Source: Hemileia vastatrix (Eukaryota > Basidiomycota > Pucciniomycetes > Pucciniales > Zaghouaniaceae). Taken from it: a stretch of DNA of 64,000 nt. Location of the stretch: contig JASXTE010000014.1 of assembly GCA_030280995.1 (NCBI GenBank), positions 5,105,156 through 5,169,155 on the forward strand, in the 5' to 3' direction. Below are positions 10,561-19,632 of this stretch, in pieces (position 1 is the first letter of the stretch; each line of letters starts with the position of its first letter). The position numbers were made by a program, and so were the translations under genes. Below the pieces are notes generated by a model. That model saw nothing but the letters and a program-made list of their open reading frames with translations. It was not told where the DNA came from and did not search any database.

Positions 10561-11030
10561 GTGTGGGGGTAATTGATGGGCTGGATGCTCTACACACAAT
10601 TACCCCATAATGTTCGTTTCCAAAATTTTCCCTGTTTCTAGTTGAATCCTGGCTTTGTCTTTTAATTATAGGAAGTCCACTAAGACTATAAACTGGAACA
10701 AATCAAGAGACACCACTCTCAATGCCAGATTCATGATTTTTTTATATTTTTTGATTTTGATTTTTTTATGTTAGATTGTGATTTCTTTCCTTTAAATATA
10801 TATTATGAATTATTGCAAAAGTGATTCTCACTGGTGGTCTCTAATCATTTTTATAAATTGGAGGGAGCCCACCCAGTGATCATCATTACAAAATTATCTT
10901 CTAAAAACTTTCATTTATTTTCTTTTCTTTTCAATTTCTCAAAATTGTGTAACTACATCAAGTTGCACTTGGATGTGGGTATGATGTCGAGGGTATGGCT
11001 CATCAAATGGCCAGGGGGCATCATTTAAAA
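10561..11030 (+). other. Spacer hairpin modules S1a, S2a, S3a
   Basis: S1a pairs GGGGTAATTG (10566-10575) with CAATTACCCC (10597-10606). S2a (10829-10878) pairs CACTGGTGG-type arms through an AT loop. S3a has a stem CATCAAG/CTTGGATG (10956-10975) and a second stem ATGATG/CATCAT (10981-10986 with 11019-11024) enclosing GGCTCATCAA. The same three modules recur in order at 14649-15580 and, inverted, at 43380-44250. A motif unit (GTCCACTAAGACTATAAACT) lies at 10676. Function unknown; retroelement RNA structures such as dimerisation or packaging signals are one possibility. Confidence 0.6.
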
Positions 11031-11036
11031 ATTTTA

Positions 11037-11390
11037 TTTTGAAATTTTTTTTATTATTATTACTTTTTTATCTTTCTTTTCACATTTGTTTATCTTTCTT
11101 TAAAAATTAAATTTTAACTTTTATTTCAAAACTATCTTTTCTAAAATCTTTTATTTTAAATTAAAAACAAAATTAAAATTAAAAATAAAAAAAATAAAAA
11201 AAATAAAATTAAAAAAAAAGAAATAAAAAAAATAAAATAAAATAAAATAAAATAGTTATAAAAAAATAAAAATAAAATAAAAATAAAATAATAAAATAAA
11301 AAAATTAATTAATTAAATCAAAATTATTATATTTCTCAGTTTTATTTTTTTATTTTTCATTCTTTTTAGTTTTATTCATTTAGTTTAGAC
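11037..11390. repeat. AT-rich low-complexity tract
   Basis: Mostly AAAATAAAAT-type simple sequence with a T-rich left edge. No gene or motif seen. Confidence 0.8.
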
Positions 11391-11451
11391 AGGAAACAGG
11401 GTCTAGGGGAACTCAATACCTATGGGATTTTACTTCAAGACATCTGTTAGT

Positions 11452-12065
11452 CCTCCAAGACTTTAAACTGGCTACTGTTCAAGACGTTCTTTAAGGTTTT
11501 TTATACGAATTTTGGAGCTGTCAGTCCTCCAAGAATTTAAACTGGCTAATTTTCAAGACTGTCATTAAAGATTTTATATAGAAGTTTTTAGGTCCACCAA
11601 GACCTTAAAATGGACTTTTATCAAGTTTTTGGGTCCACCATGACCTTAAACTGGATTTCTTATCGATCAAATGTTTGGTCCACCATGACTTTAAACTGGT
11701 ATTTCATTCATTGTTTTAGTCCACTATGACTTTAAACTGGAAAATTAATATCTGCAGGAAAATTCAACATTTATTGGTCCACTATGGCCTTATACTGGAT
11801 TACTTGTCAATCAAATGTTTGGTCCACTATGACATTAAACTGGATTATCAAGTTTATTCAATCTTTGGTCAATCCTAGGCCTTACTTAGGAATATTTCAA
11901 GTTATTCATGCACTTAAACGATCTTTGGTGCACCAAGACCATAAACTGGCAATCGATTACATGTTTGGTCCACCAAGACTTTAAACTGGAATGTCAATCT
12001 TGTTTGGATAACTCAATTCAATCTTTTAATTTATCATTGTCCACTAAGACTCTAAACTGGTTATT
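11452..12065 (+). repeat. Array of about 11 units of CCWCCAAGACTTTAAACTGG type
   Basis: Unit cores begin near 11452, 11526, 11593, 11635, 11680, 11721, 11779, 11823, 11930, 11970 and 12040. Many steps are 41-46 bp, others 58-107. The consensus is GTCCACCAAGACTTTAAACT followed by GG, with TCCTCC, TCCACC and TCCACT variants. Sequence between units is unrelated. 12066-12728 shows no gene; ATTCGGCTCA occurs twice near 12390-12440. Confidence 0.8.
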
Positions 12066-12728
12066 CAATCATATCTGGAATTGGGTGATGATAAGCTTTA
12101 GGAGGTTAAAATTTTAAGGTGGTAATGATGCTAAGGAAAGCATAATGGTTAATTAGGTGAAATTTGTGGCGCTTTAACATGGTCTAAAGTTAATATTATT
12201 ATTATTGGAAGCCTGGAAACAGTATGTTATGGGTTTGCTGCATAGAAAAGTTTGAAAATTGTGATGAAGGAATCAGAAGTTAGGATGGTAGTTGGATTTT
12301 AGGGAATGATTTTTTTAGTGCCTCATTGTTAGGCCATTTTTGGTGTGAAGCTTGGAGGACCTTATGGCGAGATTGGAATCATAGAATTCGGCTCAGTGGG
12401 GGGCCCTATGAAGTTGAAATCAGGAGTATTCGGCTCATAGGAAGATCCACTCTCTCAATGCTGTGACAAGAAGGAAGACTGGTATATGGGAGTCTGAATG
12501 GATTCAAACCTTTCTCTCAGTAGTGGAATCATCACAAGAATTATATTATTTATTATTTTATGTTATGTTAAGCCAGAGAAGAAAGAAAACAACATTTATT
12601 TTAAAGTTAAAGAAGACCAAGAAAAAACAAAATTTTATCAAGTTATACTGTTAGAAAAGATAATTTCTTTGAAATTGTTCAACATCATTATCAATTCTTT
12701 GCATTAAAATTCTACTTTTCATGAGGTC

Positions 12729-13348
12729 TTAATGGTTATTAGCTGGAGTTTCTTGAAAATAGGCCAGCATTTTTTGTTTCAATTCATTCGTAAAGTCAAG
12801 AAAAAGATAGCAATGAAAATTTGGATAATGATTAGTATATTCCATCTTCACTTTGCCAACGTCATCAGTGTTGGTTATTTTGACAGCTAGAAGTTCAAAT
12901 ATGTTATTAAGTTATAGGTTTAGTCAATTTTGATTAAAAGTTTTTTTTAGTAAGATAATAGGGTCTTACATTTAGAGCCAGGAAACATAGTCTCAGCAAA
13001 GTTGGTTGGGGGCACTGGCGTTATAGGATTAGGGTCTTGTGAAGGCAAAATTAGGCCGGGATCCGCTGATGAAGATTGAACTTTTGATGTTGAAGCTGTT
13101 TTTGATCTTATTCGTTTTAAGAAGACAGGAATTTTTGATCACTTTTTAGAAGTTGTGGGATCAGGGAGAGCTGCTGGTCCTAAATATACATTTGTTTTAG
13201 AAGGAACTATTGGCTGGTTACATTTGACTTTTTTCACACGGCATAAGTCGCAAGCGGTTCTGCCAGGAAGATTAGGGTTGGACATTAAACAAGGTACCTG
13301 GTAGCAAGCGCAGAGTTCACATGGAGCGACAAGTTCTTTTAAAGACAT
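12729..13348 (-). pseudogene. Gene Z: antisense zinc-cluster protein, two exons
   Basis: Exon 1 is 13348-12970, intron 12969-12887 (83 bp, GTAAGA to CTAG, phase 1), exon 2 12886-12729 ending TAA; about 178 residues. Residues 10-45 hold six cysteines spaced C-x2-C-x6-C-x12-C-x2-C-x6-C, which fits the fungal Zn2Cys6 spacing. The basic residues (R-V-K-K-V-K) sit in the second triad, whereas in Gal4-type proteins they are in the first. The rest is Ser/Pro-rich and then acidic/helical. One in-frame TGA (13139-13141) separates the cluster from the remainder. It reads opposite to element 1, and its ATG is 124 bp before the LTR at 13472. The function (DNA or RNA binding) is inferred only. Confidence 0.7.
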
Positions 13349-13460
13349 ATTGATGAAGATGAATTTTAAAGTTGATTAAAGAAGATGGTGGTTGAAGGTT
13401 AAAGATGAATATTGTGTTCAATCACTTATGCAAAGTTTAAAGAATGAGGACATTCTCAGT

Positions 13461-13471
13461 TGGAGGGAGGA
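13461..13471 (+). other. Polypurine tract before LTR-B
   Basis: TGGAGGGAGGA lies directly against TGTGGT, the proposed LTR start. The homologous site at 18535-18541 (TGGAGGA) precedes the same TGTGGT. It would prime plus-strand DNA synthesis. Confidence 0.55.
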
Positions 13472-14600
13472 TGTGGTGGCCTAAAGTTTAGTATGGCACC
13501 CAAAATACAAAATTGGAGTTATTAAAATGTGTGAGATTGGCGCTATTATTTTTTTATAAAAGGGTTTTATTTAATTTATTTGAGTTTTAAATATGAAGAA
13601 ATTGGTCAAAAGCAAATGCCTACGCGAAAACAATTTATTTTACGGAGAAAACTTGTTTTTATGGACTGAAAAGTTTAAAAGTAACAAGTCGAGTCACTCA
13701 AGAACCTTGAGAAATTTTCCCAGAATTTTTACTATTTTTCTTATATTTTTAAATGAATTTTAAAGTTTTATAGAAATATTTACGTTTTTTAGAAAATACT
13801 TAACTTTGATGAATTTTCACGGGGTGATTAGAGCTGCGCAGGCTACGAAAATTAGTTGCCAATGTAAAAGTGAAGTGGCTCTATCATGTGTAATTTTTCT
13901 AGATTTTTTATTATAGTTTTAAAGGTTCTAATTGAGTCCGGAGGTCCGGATGGACTCCATTTGGACTCCGCTTGGACTCCGGACGGACTCTGTACAAGCT
14001 CCGTACGGGCTCCGGATAGGCTCTGGCTGAGCTCTGGAGGGGAAACTTAGGCACATGACTAGGTATACTTAAGAGTCTCTCAGACTCGAAATTGGGCATC
14101 ATCTTAAAATTATCATACAACATACAACTTAACCTTTAACCACCACGGTCTCATTTTTTATTACTCAAAAAAATAAATAAAATTGTAATACCCTTATAAC
14201 TTTATATTTTATATATAACATTTTAGAAATACTACTCAACAATTTAAATCAAACTTCATACAGGGTATCTTTAGAAAGGTCTTCATCACTGGGACTTGAT
14301 TATTTCTGTCTCATGAAAATTCAAATTATTATAAAAACATAAAAGTCAATCTTTTCAGATCTTTCACTGGTGCACCTTAATTGTTGTAATCAGTATTTCT
14401 TTCTCAACAGCCACTTTTATTTAAATCTCAATAAGCGTTAAATATTTCAGAGTTTCAATATTTTTATCAATCAGATCCAAGTAGACTGGTTAGCTTAGTG
14501 ATTTAGAATTCCCATTTTGTTATTTTTATTGGAAGGATGGGGTTTTCAGCTAAATCCACATATCTCCTCCGGATTCTGCTTACAGAAAGGCGACTGTAAG
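13472..14600 (+). mobile_element. LTR-B, 3' LTR of element 1 (end approximate)
   Basis: It starts TGTGGTGGCC after a purine tract, as LTR-A does (TGTGGTCTTCC). Shared landmarks with LTR-A are GTGTGAGATTGGCGCT near 13530, a GC-rich patch before a TATA-like GGTATACTTAAG near 14063, and TTATCATACAAC near 14110. The right end is not clear because no homologue of the TCTACA terminus is visible, so 14600 is where spacer homology to the next copy begins. 14170-14600 is otherwise featureless. Confidence 0.5.
13930..14040 (+). promoter_or_regulatory. GC-rich microrepeat patch in LTR-B
   Basis: About eight repeats of a GGACTCCG or GGCTCCGGA-like word in about 110 bp, rich in CpG within AT-rich flanks. 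It ends some 25 bp before the TATA-like GGTATACTTAAG. LTR-A has a GC-rich patch in the same place (18985-19090), so an upstream promoter element is likely but unproven. Confidence 0.5.
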
Positions 14601-14648
14601 AGTTTACCTTACCATAGCGGGGCCTCTAGATTTTGCCTTGGTAAGTGT

Positions 14649-14944
14649 GGGGGTAACTGATGGGCTGGCTGCTCTGTAGAACAGTTACCCCAGATTGTCT
14701 GTTTTTAACCCTTTCTCTTATTTTGGTTGAACCCTAGCATTGGTTTCTTTTCACAGGTTTTAGTCCTCTATGATTTAAATTTCCTTTGGTTTTCAAGTTC
14801 TGGACTCTTCACTTTTATTGGTTTTGGTTTAGTGTGTTGGATGTTGTGTTTTTGTTAGAAGGTACCCAGGGGGGGCTTCTAGATTTTATTTTGGAAAGTG
14901 TGGGGGTGACTGATGAGCTGGCTTCTCTGGAGAACAGTTACCCC
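14649..14944 (+). other. Duplicated hairpin module S1b and S1c
   Basis: S1b pairs GGGGTAACTG (14650-14659) with CAGTTACCCC (14682-14691). S1c pairs GGGGTGACTG (14903-14912) with CAGTTACCCC (14935-14944), with one G-T wobble. Compared with S1a, a T-A pair has become C-G, a compensatory change. The flanks are also repeated, so a segment of about 250 bp was duplicated; the same pair of copies is seen in element 3. Confidence 0.65.
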
Positions 14945-15086
14945 AGAATGTCTGTCTCAAGTCTTTTGTTTTTCCTAGTTGAATTATAGTTCTGTTGTTT
15001 ATTATTCACGTTTCAAGTCCACTATGACTTTAAACCGGTTTGGGACTGGCTTCTTTATCTTTGGTTCTTTTGGATTGGCAGTGGAT

Positions 15087-15580
15087 CACTGGTGGTCTCC
15101 CATCATTTTTACTTATTGGAGGGAGCCCACCCAGTGGTAATTTCTATGGACCGGACTTTCTCTTATTGGACCATCTGTGGAGCTGGACTGTCTTTGATTT
15201 TGTAGTTATATTTTTGCTAGATAGTAGTTTCATATTATTTTCTTTTTTCTCTTTTTTTCTTTTAATTTTTTTATGGGGGTTGTTAAAATTATAAAATTAA
15301 AAAAAATAGGGTGTTACCACATCAGGGTCACCTGGATGTGGGCAAGCATTGGTGGGGAAAGGCTCATCAATCGGCCGGGCAATGCTATTTTATCATTTTA
15401 GTTTATTTTATTTTTATTTTCTTTAATTTCATTTTTTATTTTTTTTATTCTCATTATTACCCTTAATTTATGTTTCTTATTTCAAATTTTTTAAATTTTT
15501 TAAGGTGTATCCACATCAAGGTGCACTTGGATGTGGGCAAGGTATCAGGGGATCAGCTCATCAATTGACTGGGGGATACC
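15087..15580 (+). other. Hairpin modules S2b, S3b and S3c
   Basis: S2b (15087-15136) folds CACTGGTGGTCTCC against GGAGGGAGCCCACCCAGTG with a short AT loop. S3b has stems CCACATC/GATGTGG (15317-15341) and AGCATTG/CAATGCT (15345-15351 with 15380-15386). S3c has CCACATCAAG/CTTGGATGTGG (15511-15536) and GGTATC/GATACC (15541-15546 with 15575-15580). The second stem differs in sequence in each copy but stays paired, and the enclosed GGCTCATCAA or CAGCTCATCAA is conserved. A motif unit (GTCCACTATGACTTTAAACC) lies at about 15018. Confidence 0.65.
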
Positions 15581-15589
15581 ATTTGTATT

Positions 15590-15770
15590 ATTCTTTATAT
15601 TTTATTTTATTTCATTTATTTTTAATTTTATTTTATTTATCAATTTTTAATTTTATTATATTAGTAGATTAAAAAAAATTATAATAATAATAATAATAAT
15701 ATATATAATAATTTATAGTTATTAATTGTTTTTTATTATTTATTTATTATTATGCTTCTAATCTTTTTGC
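15590..15770. repeat. AT-rich simple sequence
   Basis: TTTATTTTA and (ATA)n-type low complexity between the hairpin modules and gene X. Nothing else seen. Confidence 0.75.
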
Positions 15771-15824
15771 AGGAGCTCATTGTCTGGATGATGAAGCTTC
15801 TGGAGGCTGGTCCAGATTATGATG

Positions 15825-17177
15825 TCATTTTTTTTTGTTGGGGTTGTGGGAAGCACTGTGTTCTTTGAAGTGCATCCTGCTTGAGAGATTATATAGATTG
15901 TAATGGGCAGAAATTGGATTAGAGGGAAGTTCAGAGGAGGAAGAAGAAGAGGCAGGAATGGTGTGCTGGAAGGTGTGCTTAATGATCCTAGACATATTCC
16001 AGTGGTTGTCCAACAGGCGCTTTCTCAGGGATTTTTCAAAGTCATTCAAAGGTCCATGGAGGGTAAAGGCTTTTAGCATGTTGGAACACATGGTGCTTAG
16101 GTGTTGTTTCATGTCTCCATAATCCAGAGTCAAAGAAGTTTCTAGAGGTTGGCCAACTCCAATAGTAGATTCAGGAGGAGGGATGCCAACTAGACAAGAA
16201 GAATTGGATCATTAATTATTTTTGTTGAAGAAATAGCATGAATTAATTTGGTACTTACAGATTGGAAGCTCATCAAATTTGTAAGCAGCCGGAATTTTGG
16301 ACTTCTAAAGTTTTTGGAATGGTCATAGTAGGTAGATCAATCAGGGAAAGATATGGATTCTCTTGGTCTTCCTCTGAAAGATTTTGAGAAGGTGAACTAG
16401 GAGGCTGATTTTCCTGGGGCCTAGTTGGAGCAGCGGGATTTTTGTTGTTGTTGTGGTTGATATTTCTGTTGGATTCAGCTGGAGGAGGTGCTGGTGATGG
16501 AGTACCAGGGTTGTTAAATTGCTTTGGTGCAGTGTTGGGTGCTCTGGTTTCTTCCTGGGGTCATATGGCAGGTCTCCTAGAAGTTTGGGAAAATTTGGAG
16601 TTTTTGGACCTTGGAAGGGTTGGCTGCATTGCTCTGGGAGCAGTGGGAGGTAATTGCGTGGAGCTGTTTTCGTTGATTTGTTGAATTTGGCTGTTTTCTG
16701 GTTGTCTTTGGAGGCTTTGAACCGGATTTTTACTGTCTAGTAAGGGGGGCGGGCCGCCTGGACACGGTCTAGAAGCCTAGGAGCTGATTTTGAAGCTTTT
16801 GGAGCTAATTTAGCAGAGATAAAAGTAGTTTCTTGGGAAGCTAAGGCTGGTCTTTTGGCAAGAGTTCTGGAAGCTGAGCTTCTGGATCTTCTGGAAGGTG
16901 CTGAAGATAAAGAGGAAGAGGAAGTACCAAGCTCTGGGGATCTGGAGATGTATTTATGAGAAGGTGAAGGAGGAGGAATAGGGTAGTTGGCATCTCTGTC
17001 ACATTTTTTCTTTTTGGAGTAGCAAGAATCACAAGCTCTGTTGTAGACTTTTGCTTCAGGAGTTGGAAGAGTGAATGTGCATGGTCTGCACATGTGGATG
17101 CACTGTTTGCAGGCATAGTCCTTGGGAGCAGTGAAGCAAGGAAGATTGGAGGGGTCAAAATCAAGGGATCCAGCCAT
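15825..17177 (-). pseudogene. Gene X: antisense zinc-cluster protein with intron
   Basis: It starts at ATG 17177 and has a cysteine cluster C-x2-C-x6-C-x15-C-x2-C-x6-C within the first 60 residues (C-D-S-C-Y-S-K-K-K-K-C in the second triad). A Ser/Arg/Pro-rich region follows up to a TAG at 16737, then Pro/Asn-rich coding in 16300-16700, then an intron at 16258-16190 (69 bp, GTAAGT to CTAG) and a last exon 16189-15825 with a helical segment and a poly-Ser tract. At least one frameshift near 16300 and stops break the frame. Domain order matches genes Y and Z. It lies opposite in strand to the retroelement. The family is otherwise unknown to me. Confidence 0.6.
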
Positions 17178-17332
17178 GATCTGTGGTGAGAAAAGATGAT
17201 GGAAAGAGATAGGAAGGATTTTTTTGTCAGTGATGGTTAGATGATTAAGTGAAGGTGGAAGTTCAGCAGGTTGGCTGTAGAGGTATTCTGTATAAAATTG
17301 GCTGTGTCTATTTTATGCAAAATTCCGTCAGT

Positions 17333-17795
17333 CCATCAAGACTTTAAACAGAAATCTGATTTCTGGTAGTCCTCCAAGACTTTAAACTGGCTGTTTTCAA
17401 GACTTTATCAAGATTATTCCGTCAAGACTTTAAACTGAACACTGTGTTAGTCCCCCAAGACTTTAAACTGAGGATTGTTGTTGGTTCAGTCCCCCAAGAC
17501 TATAAACTGAGGAATGGGTTTTGTTGTTGGAGTTGGTTTTGAAAGATTGGTGGAGGGTATCCACAGGGGGAGCCTCCAAATTTATCAAAGGCAAGTTTGG
17601 GGGTAATTGATGGGCTGGAAGCTCTATTCACAATTACCCCAGAATGTTAGTTTTTTCTCTGTGTCTTAATGTGGTTGATCTCTGGTTCTGGGTTTATGAT
17701 TTAGGTTTTTGAGTCCCCCAAGACTTTAAACTGAGGGTTTTTTTGAGTCCCCCAAGACTATAAAATGAGGATGGTCCCCCAAGACTTAAAACTGA
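17333..17795 (+). repeat. Array of about 8 CCCCCAAGACTTTAAACTGAGG-type units with hairpin S1d
   Basis: Unit cores begin near 17333, 17372, 17415, 17452 and 17491 (steps 37-43 bp) and again near 17713, 17747 and 17774. Between the two groups lies hairpin S1d, GGGGTAATTG (17600-17609) with CAATTACCCC (17631-17640). The array separates genes X and Y. Confidence 0.8.
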
Positions 17796-17856
17796 GGGTT
17801 GTTTTGTGGTTACATCCTATAGAGGGTGTGGTCAATTTTTCTTTTCTGAATCAAAC

Positions 17857-18497
17857 TCAAGTACTAGTGGAATTACAGAGGGAATCAAGAGATGAAATGA
17901 AGTGTTCAGAATTAGCCTTGAACTGGTGAATGAGGTGTCTTCTGTTCTTAATGTCCTGTGGATCTCTAGCAGGAGTGGATTGGAAGTAGTGAAGCAGAAG
18001 TTGTTTCTATTGAGATGTGTGTTTTTGGAACTTGGCCTTGATAGTGGGCAAGTGGTTTGGTGTTGGTGGTGCAATGGATCCTACATTGTTATCATCACTA
18101 TCAGAAGATGGAGGAACTGAGAAGTCATCAGTTTTAAATTTGAAGGAAGAAATTAAAGTTCTTTACCATCAGATGGACCAGGGATGGTGGAACTTGTTGT
18201 TTTATGGGTTGTGGCACTCTTTTGGGAAGGGTGAAGCTTTTTTATTAATCTGGGTATCAGGATGGATGGCCTAGATCTTTTGGTGCTGGTAGAAGATGAA
18301 CCAGGTTGAGGTGGAGGTGAATATGTTTCAGAAGATAATGGACCAGGTCTGTAGCAATGCTTCTTTCTAGATTGGCAGACATTGCAGGACGTTCTGTATG
18401 GATGGACAGGTGGTGTCATGGCGCAGATTAGATTATTGTCAATGCAGTATTGGCAAGGACCCATTTCAGAGGCATGTTTGGGAAGAAGGTTGAACAT
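17857..18497 (-). pseudogene. Gene Y: antisense zinc-cluster protein, two exons
   Basis: With the start at ATG 18497 (in-frame ATGs also at 18527 and 18599), exon 1 runs to 18167, the intron is 18166-18117 (50 bp, GTAAAG to TCAG, phase 1) and exon 2 is 18116-17857 ending TGA; about 196 residues. The cysteines are spaced C-x2-C-x6-C-x12-C-x2-C-x6-C with Q-S-R-K-K-H in the last loop. A Ser/Pro/Arg stretch and an acidic Ser/Asp run follow, then a helical tail. One in-frame TAG (CAG to TAG would explain it) lies in exon 2. The 18497 start puts the gene 45 bp before LTR-A, whereas the 18599 start would be inside the LTR. It is a paralogue of gene X by layout rather than close sequence. Confidence 0.7.
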
Positions 18498-18541
18498 GGT
18501 GGTTTGATGAAGAAATAATGTGGACATTATTAATTGGAGGA

Positions 18542-19632
18542 TGTGGTCTTCCAACATTGGCAGAGGCCTTTGTTGTGTGATTTGGCGCTGTTTGTGCATG
18601 TCTTAATTGACATCTGTTAAGGAATTGGGTATTTTTCTGGTTTTATTCCGTGGATATTGGGTCTGCGGGTATGTGGGTACTATTATTGGATAGCCCTGGT
18701 TTTTCTCTATATTTTATGCCAAGAAGACGTTTTTCATATTCTAAGTTTTAAGGGGTCATTTCCTCATTTTTCATTTATAAAAGATAGCTGTTTAATTTTG
18801 TTTTTAGTGTTTTACGGGCTAACCTTAAGTCTTAGGGTTAAGTGCTTAGTACCATTGGATAGGGCTAATTTTTTCTATATTTCATGTCTCAATGTTGTTA
18901 TAGTGAAATTTGGTGTTTTAAAGGTTTTAGTAGTTGTAGCTAATTTTTCTAAGTAGATTAGTTGTTTTTATTGGTTTTCTGGCTTCAGGGAGGCTGGGCC
19001 GCTTCAGGCCGCACCTCCGACGTTGGGAGGCCCGCCTTCCTCTGTTTTAGAAGGTTGGGGAGCGCTTCTGCAGGGTTTTTTATTCAATTTGGCGGGTACA
19101 GGTGTCAGATTTGTGGGTTTGCATGGGCTCTTAGATAGTGGTCTGTGTGTATATAGTGAATAAGACAGTTTGGGGCAACCTTAATTATCATACAACCATT
19201 TGGAGGTGATATCCTTGTTCCTCACTCAGTTTTCACTGTTTTTGGCCACAATTGGCTGTTTTTGTTGCAAGGTTAGTTCTTCATTTAACTCAACTTTAGC
19301 AACAGGTTCTCTGGTATAATCTTGCAAGCTATATCAAGTATTATTGCTGTCTCTGGTGTGGATTTGCAGCCTACATCAAGTATCTTTGCTTTCTCTGGTG
19401 TGGACATTGGTGTACATTTCAGTCCTTTGGTCTGGTAGTCTGTCTGGGGACTACTTTCTTGGCTCATCAAGCAGTCAAGTGTGTTGAAAAAGGGGCTTTA
19501 GCAAACAGGAACCAACATACTTTAGCAAGTAAATCTCACTCTATTTTTCTAAAGGGACAGGGGATTTTATCTCTAGTTTTTCTCCAACTCCCTTGGTCAA
19601 GGCCTATAGCTAGCACTATAGGATAGTCTACA
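18542..19632 (+). mobile_element. LTR-A (family A), 1,091 bp
   Basis: It begins TGTGGTCTTCC after TGGAGGA and ends GATAGTCTACA. It aligns by eye over most of its length with the inverted 5' LTR of element 3 (51020-52044), sharing TGTCTTAATTGAC, GAATAAGACAGTTTGGGGCA and AGGGACAGGGG. A TATATAG box is at 19150-19156, with a GC-rich patch at 18985-19090 just upstream. A 55-bp tandem duplication (TATATCAAGTATTATTGCT-like) lies near 19315-19425. In element 3 the matching LTR end is followed by a primer-binding site; here ordinary sequence follows, so this is a 3' or solo LTR. Confidence 0.75.

Larger units (their letters stand above)
14601..19632 (+). mobile_element. 5'-truncated family-A copy: spacer, antisense genes X and Y, LTR-A
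   Basis: No gag-pol is left. The segment begins in the spacer (S1 hairpin with its upstream flank GGGGCCTCTAGATTTT) and runs through S2 and S3 modules, two antisense zinc-cluster genes and a motif array into LTR-A. It abuts LTR-B directly. It may be a separate truncated insertion, or LTR-B and LTR-A may bound a non-autonomous derivative; their divergence by eye argues against the latter. Confidence 0.55.

Noticed and set aside
11452..12065. Regularly spaced short repeats resembling a CRISPR array
   Set aside because: Repeat units vary, spacing is irregular, the context is a eukaryotic retroelement with introns nearby, and the same motif occurs in coding sequence.
14903..14944. CTGATGAG followed by GAA, suggesting a hammerhead ribozyme core
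   Set aside because: Stem II cannot be formed as required and the core bases are not kept in the other S1 copies.
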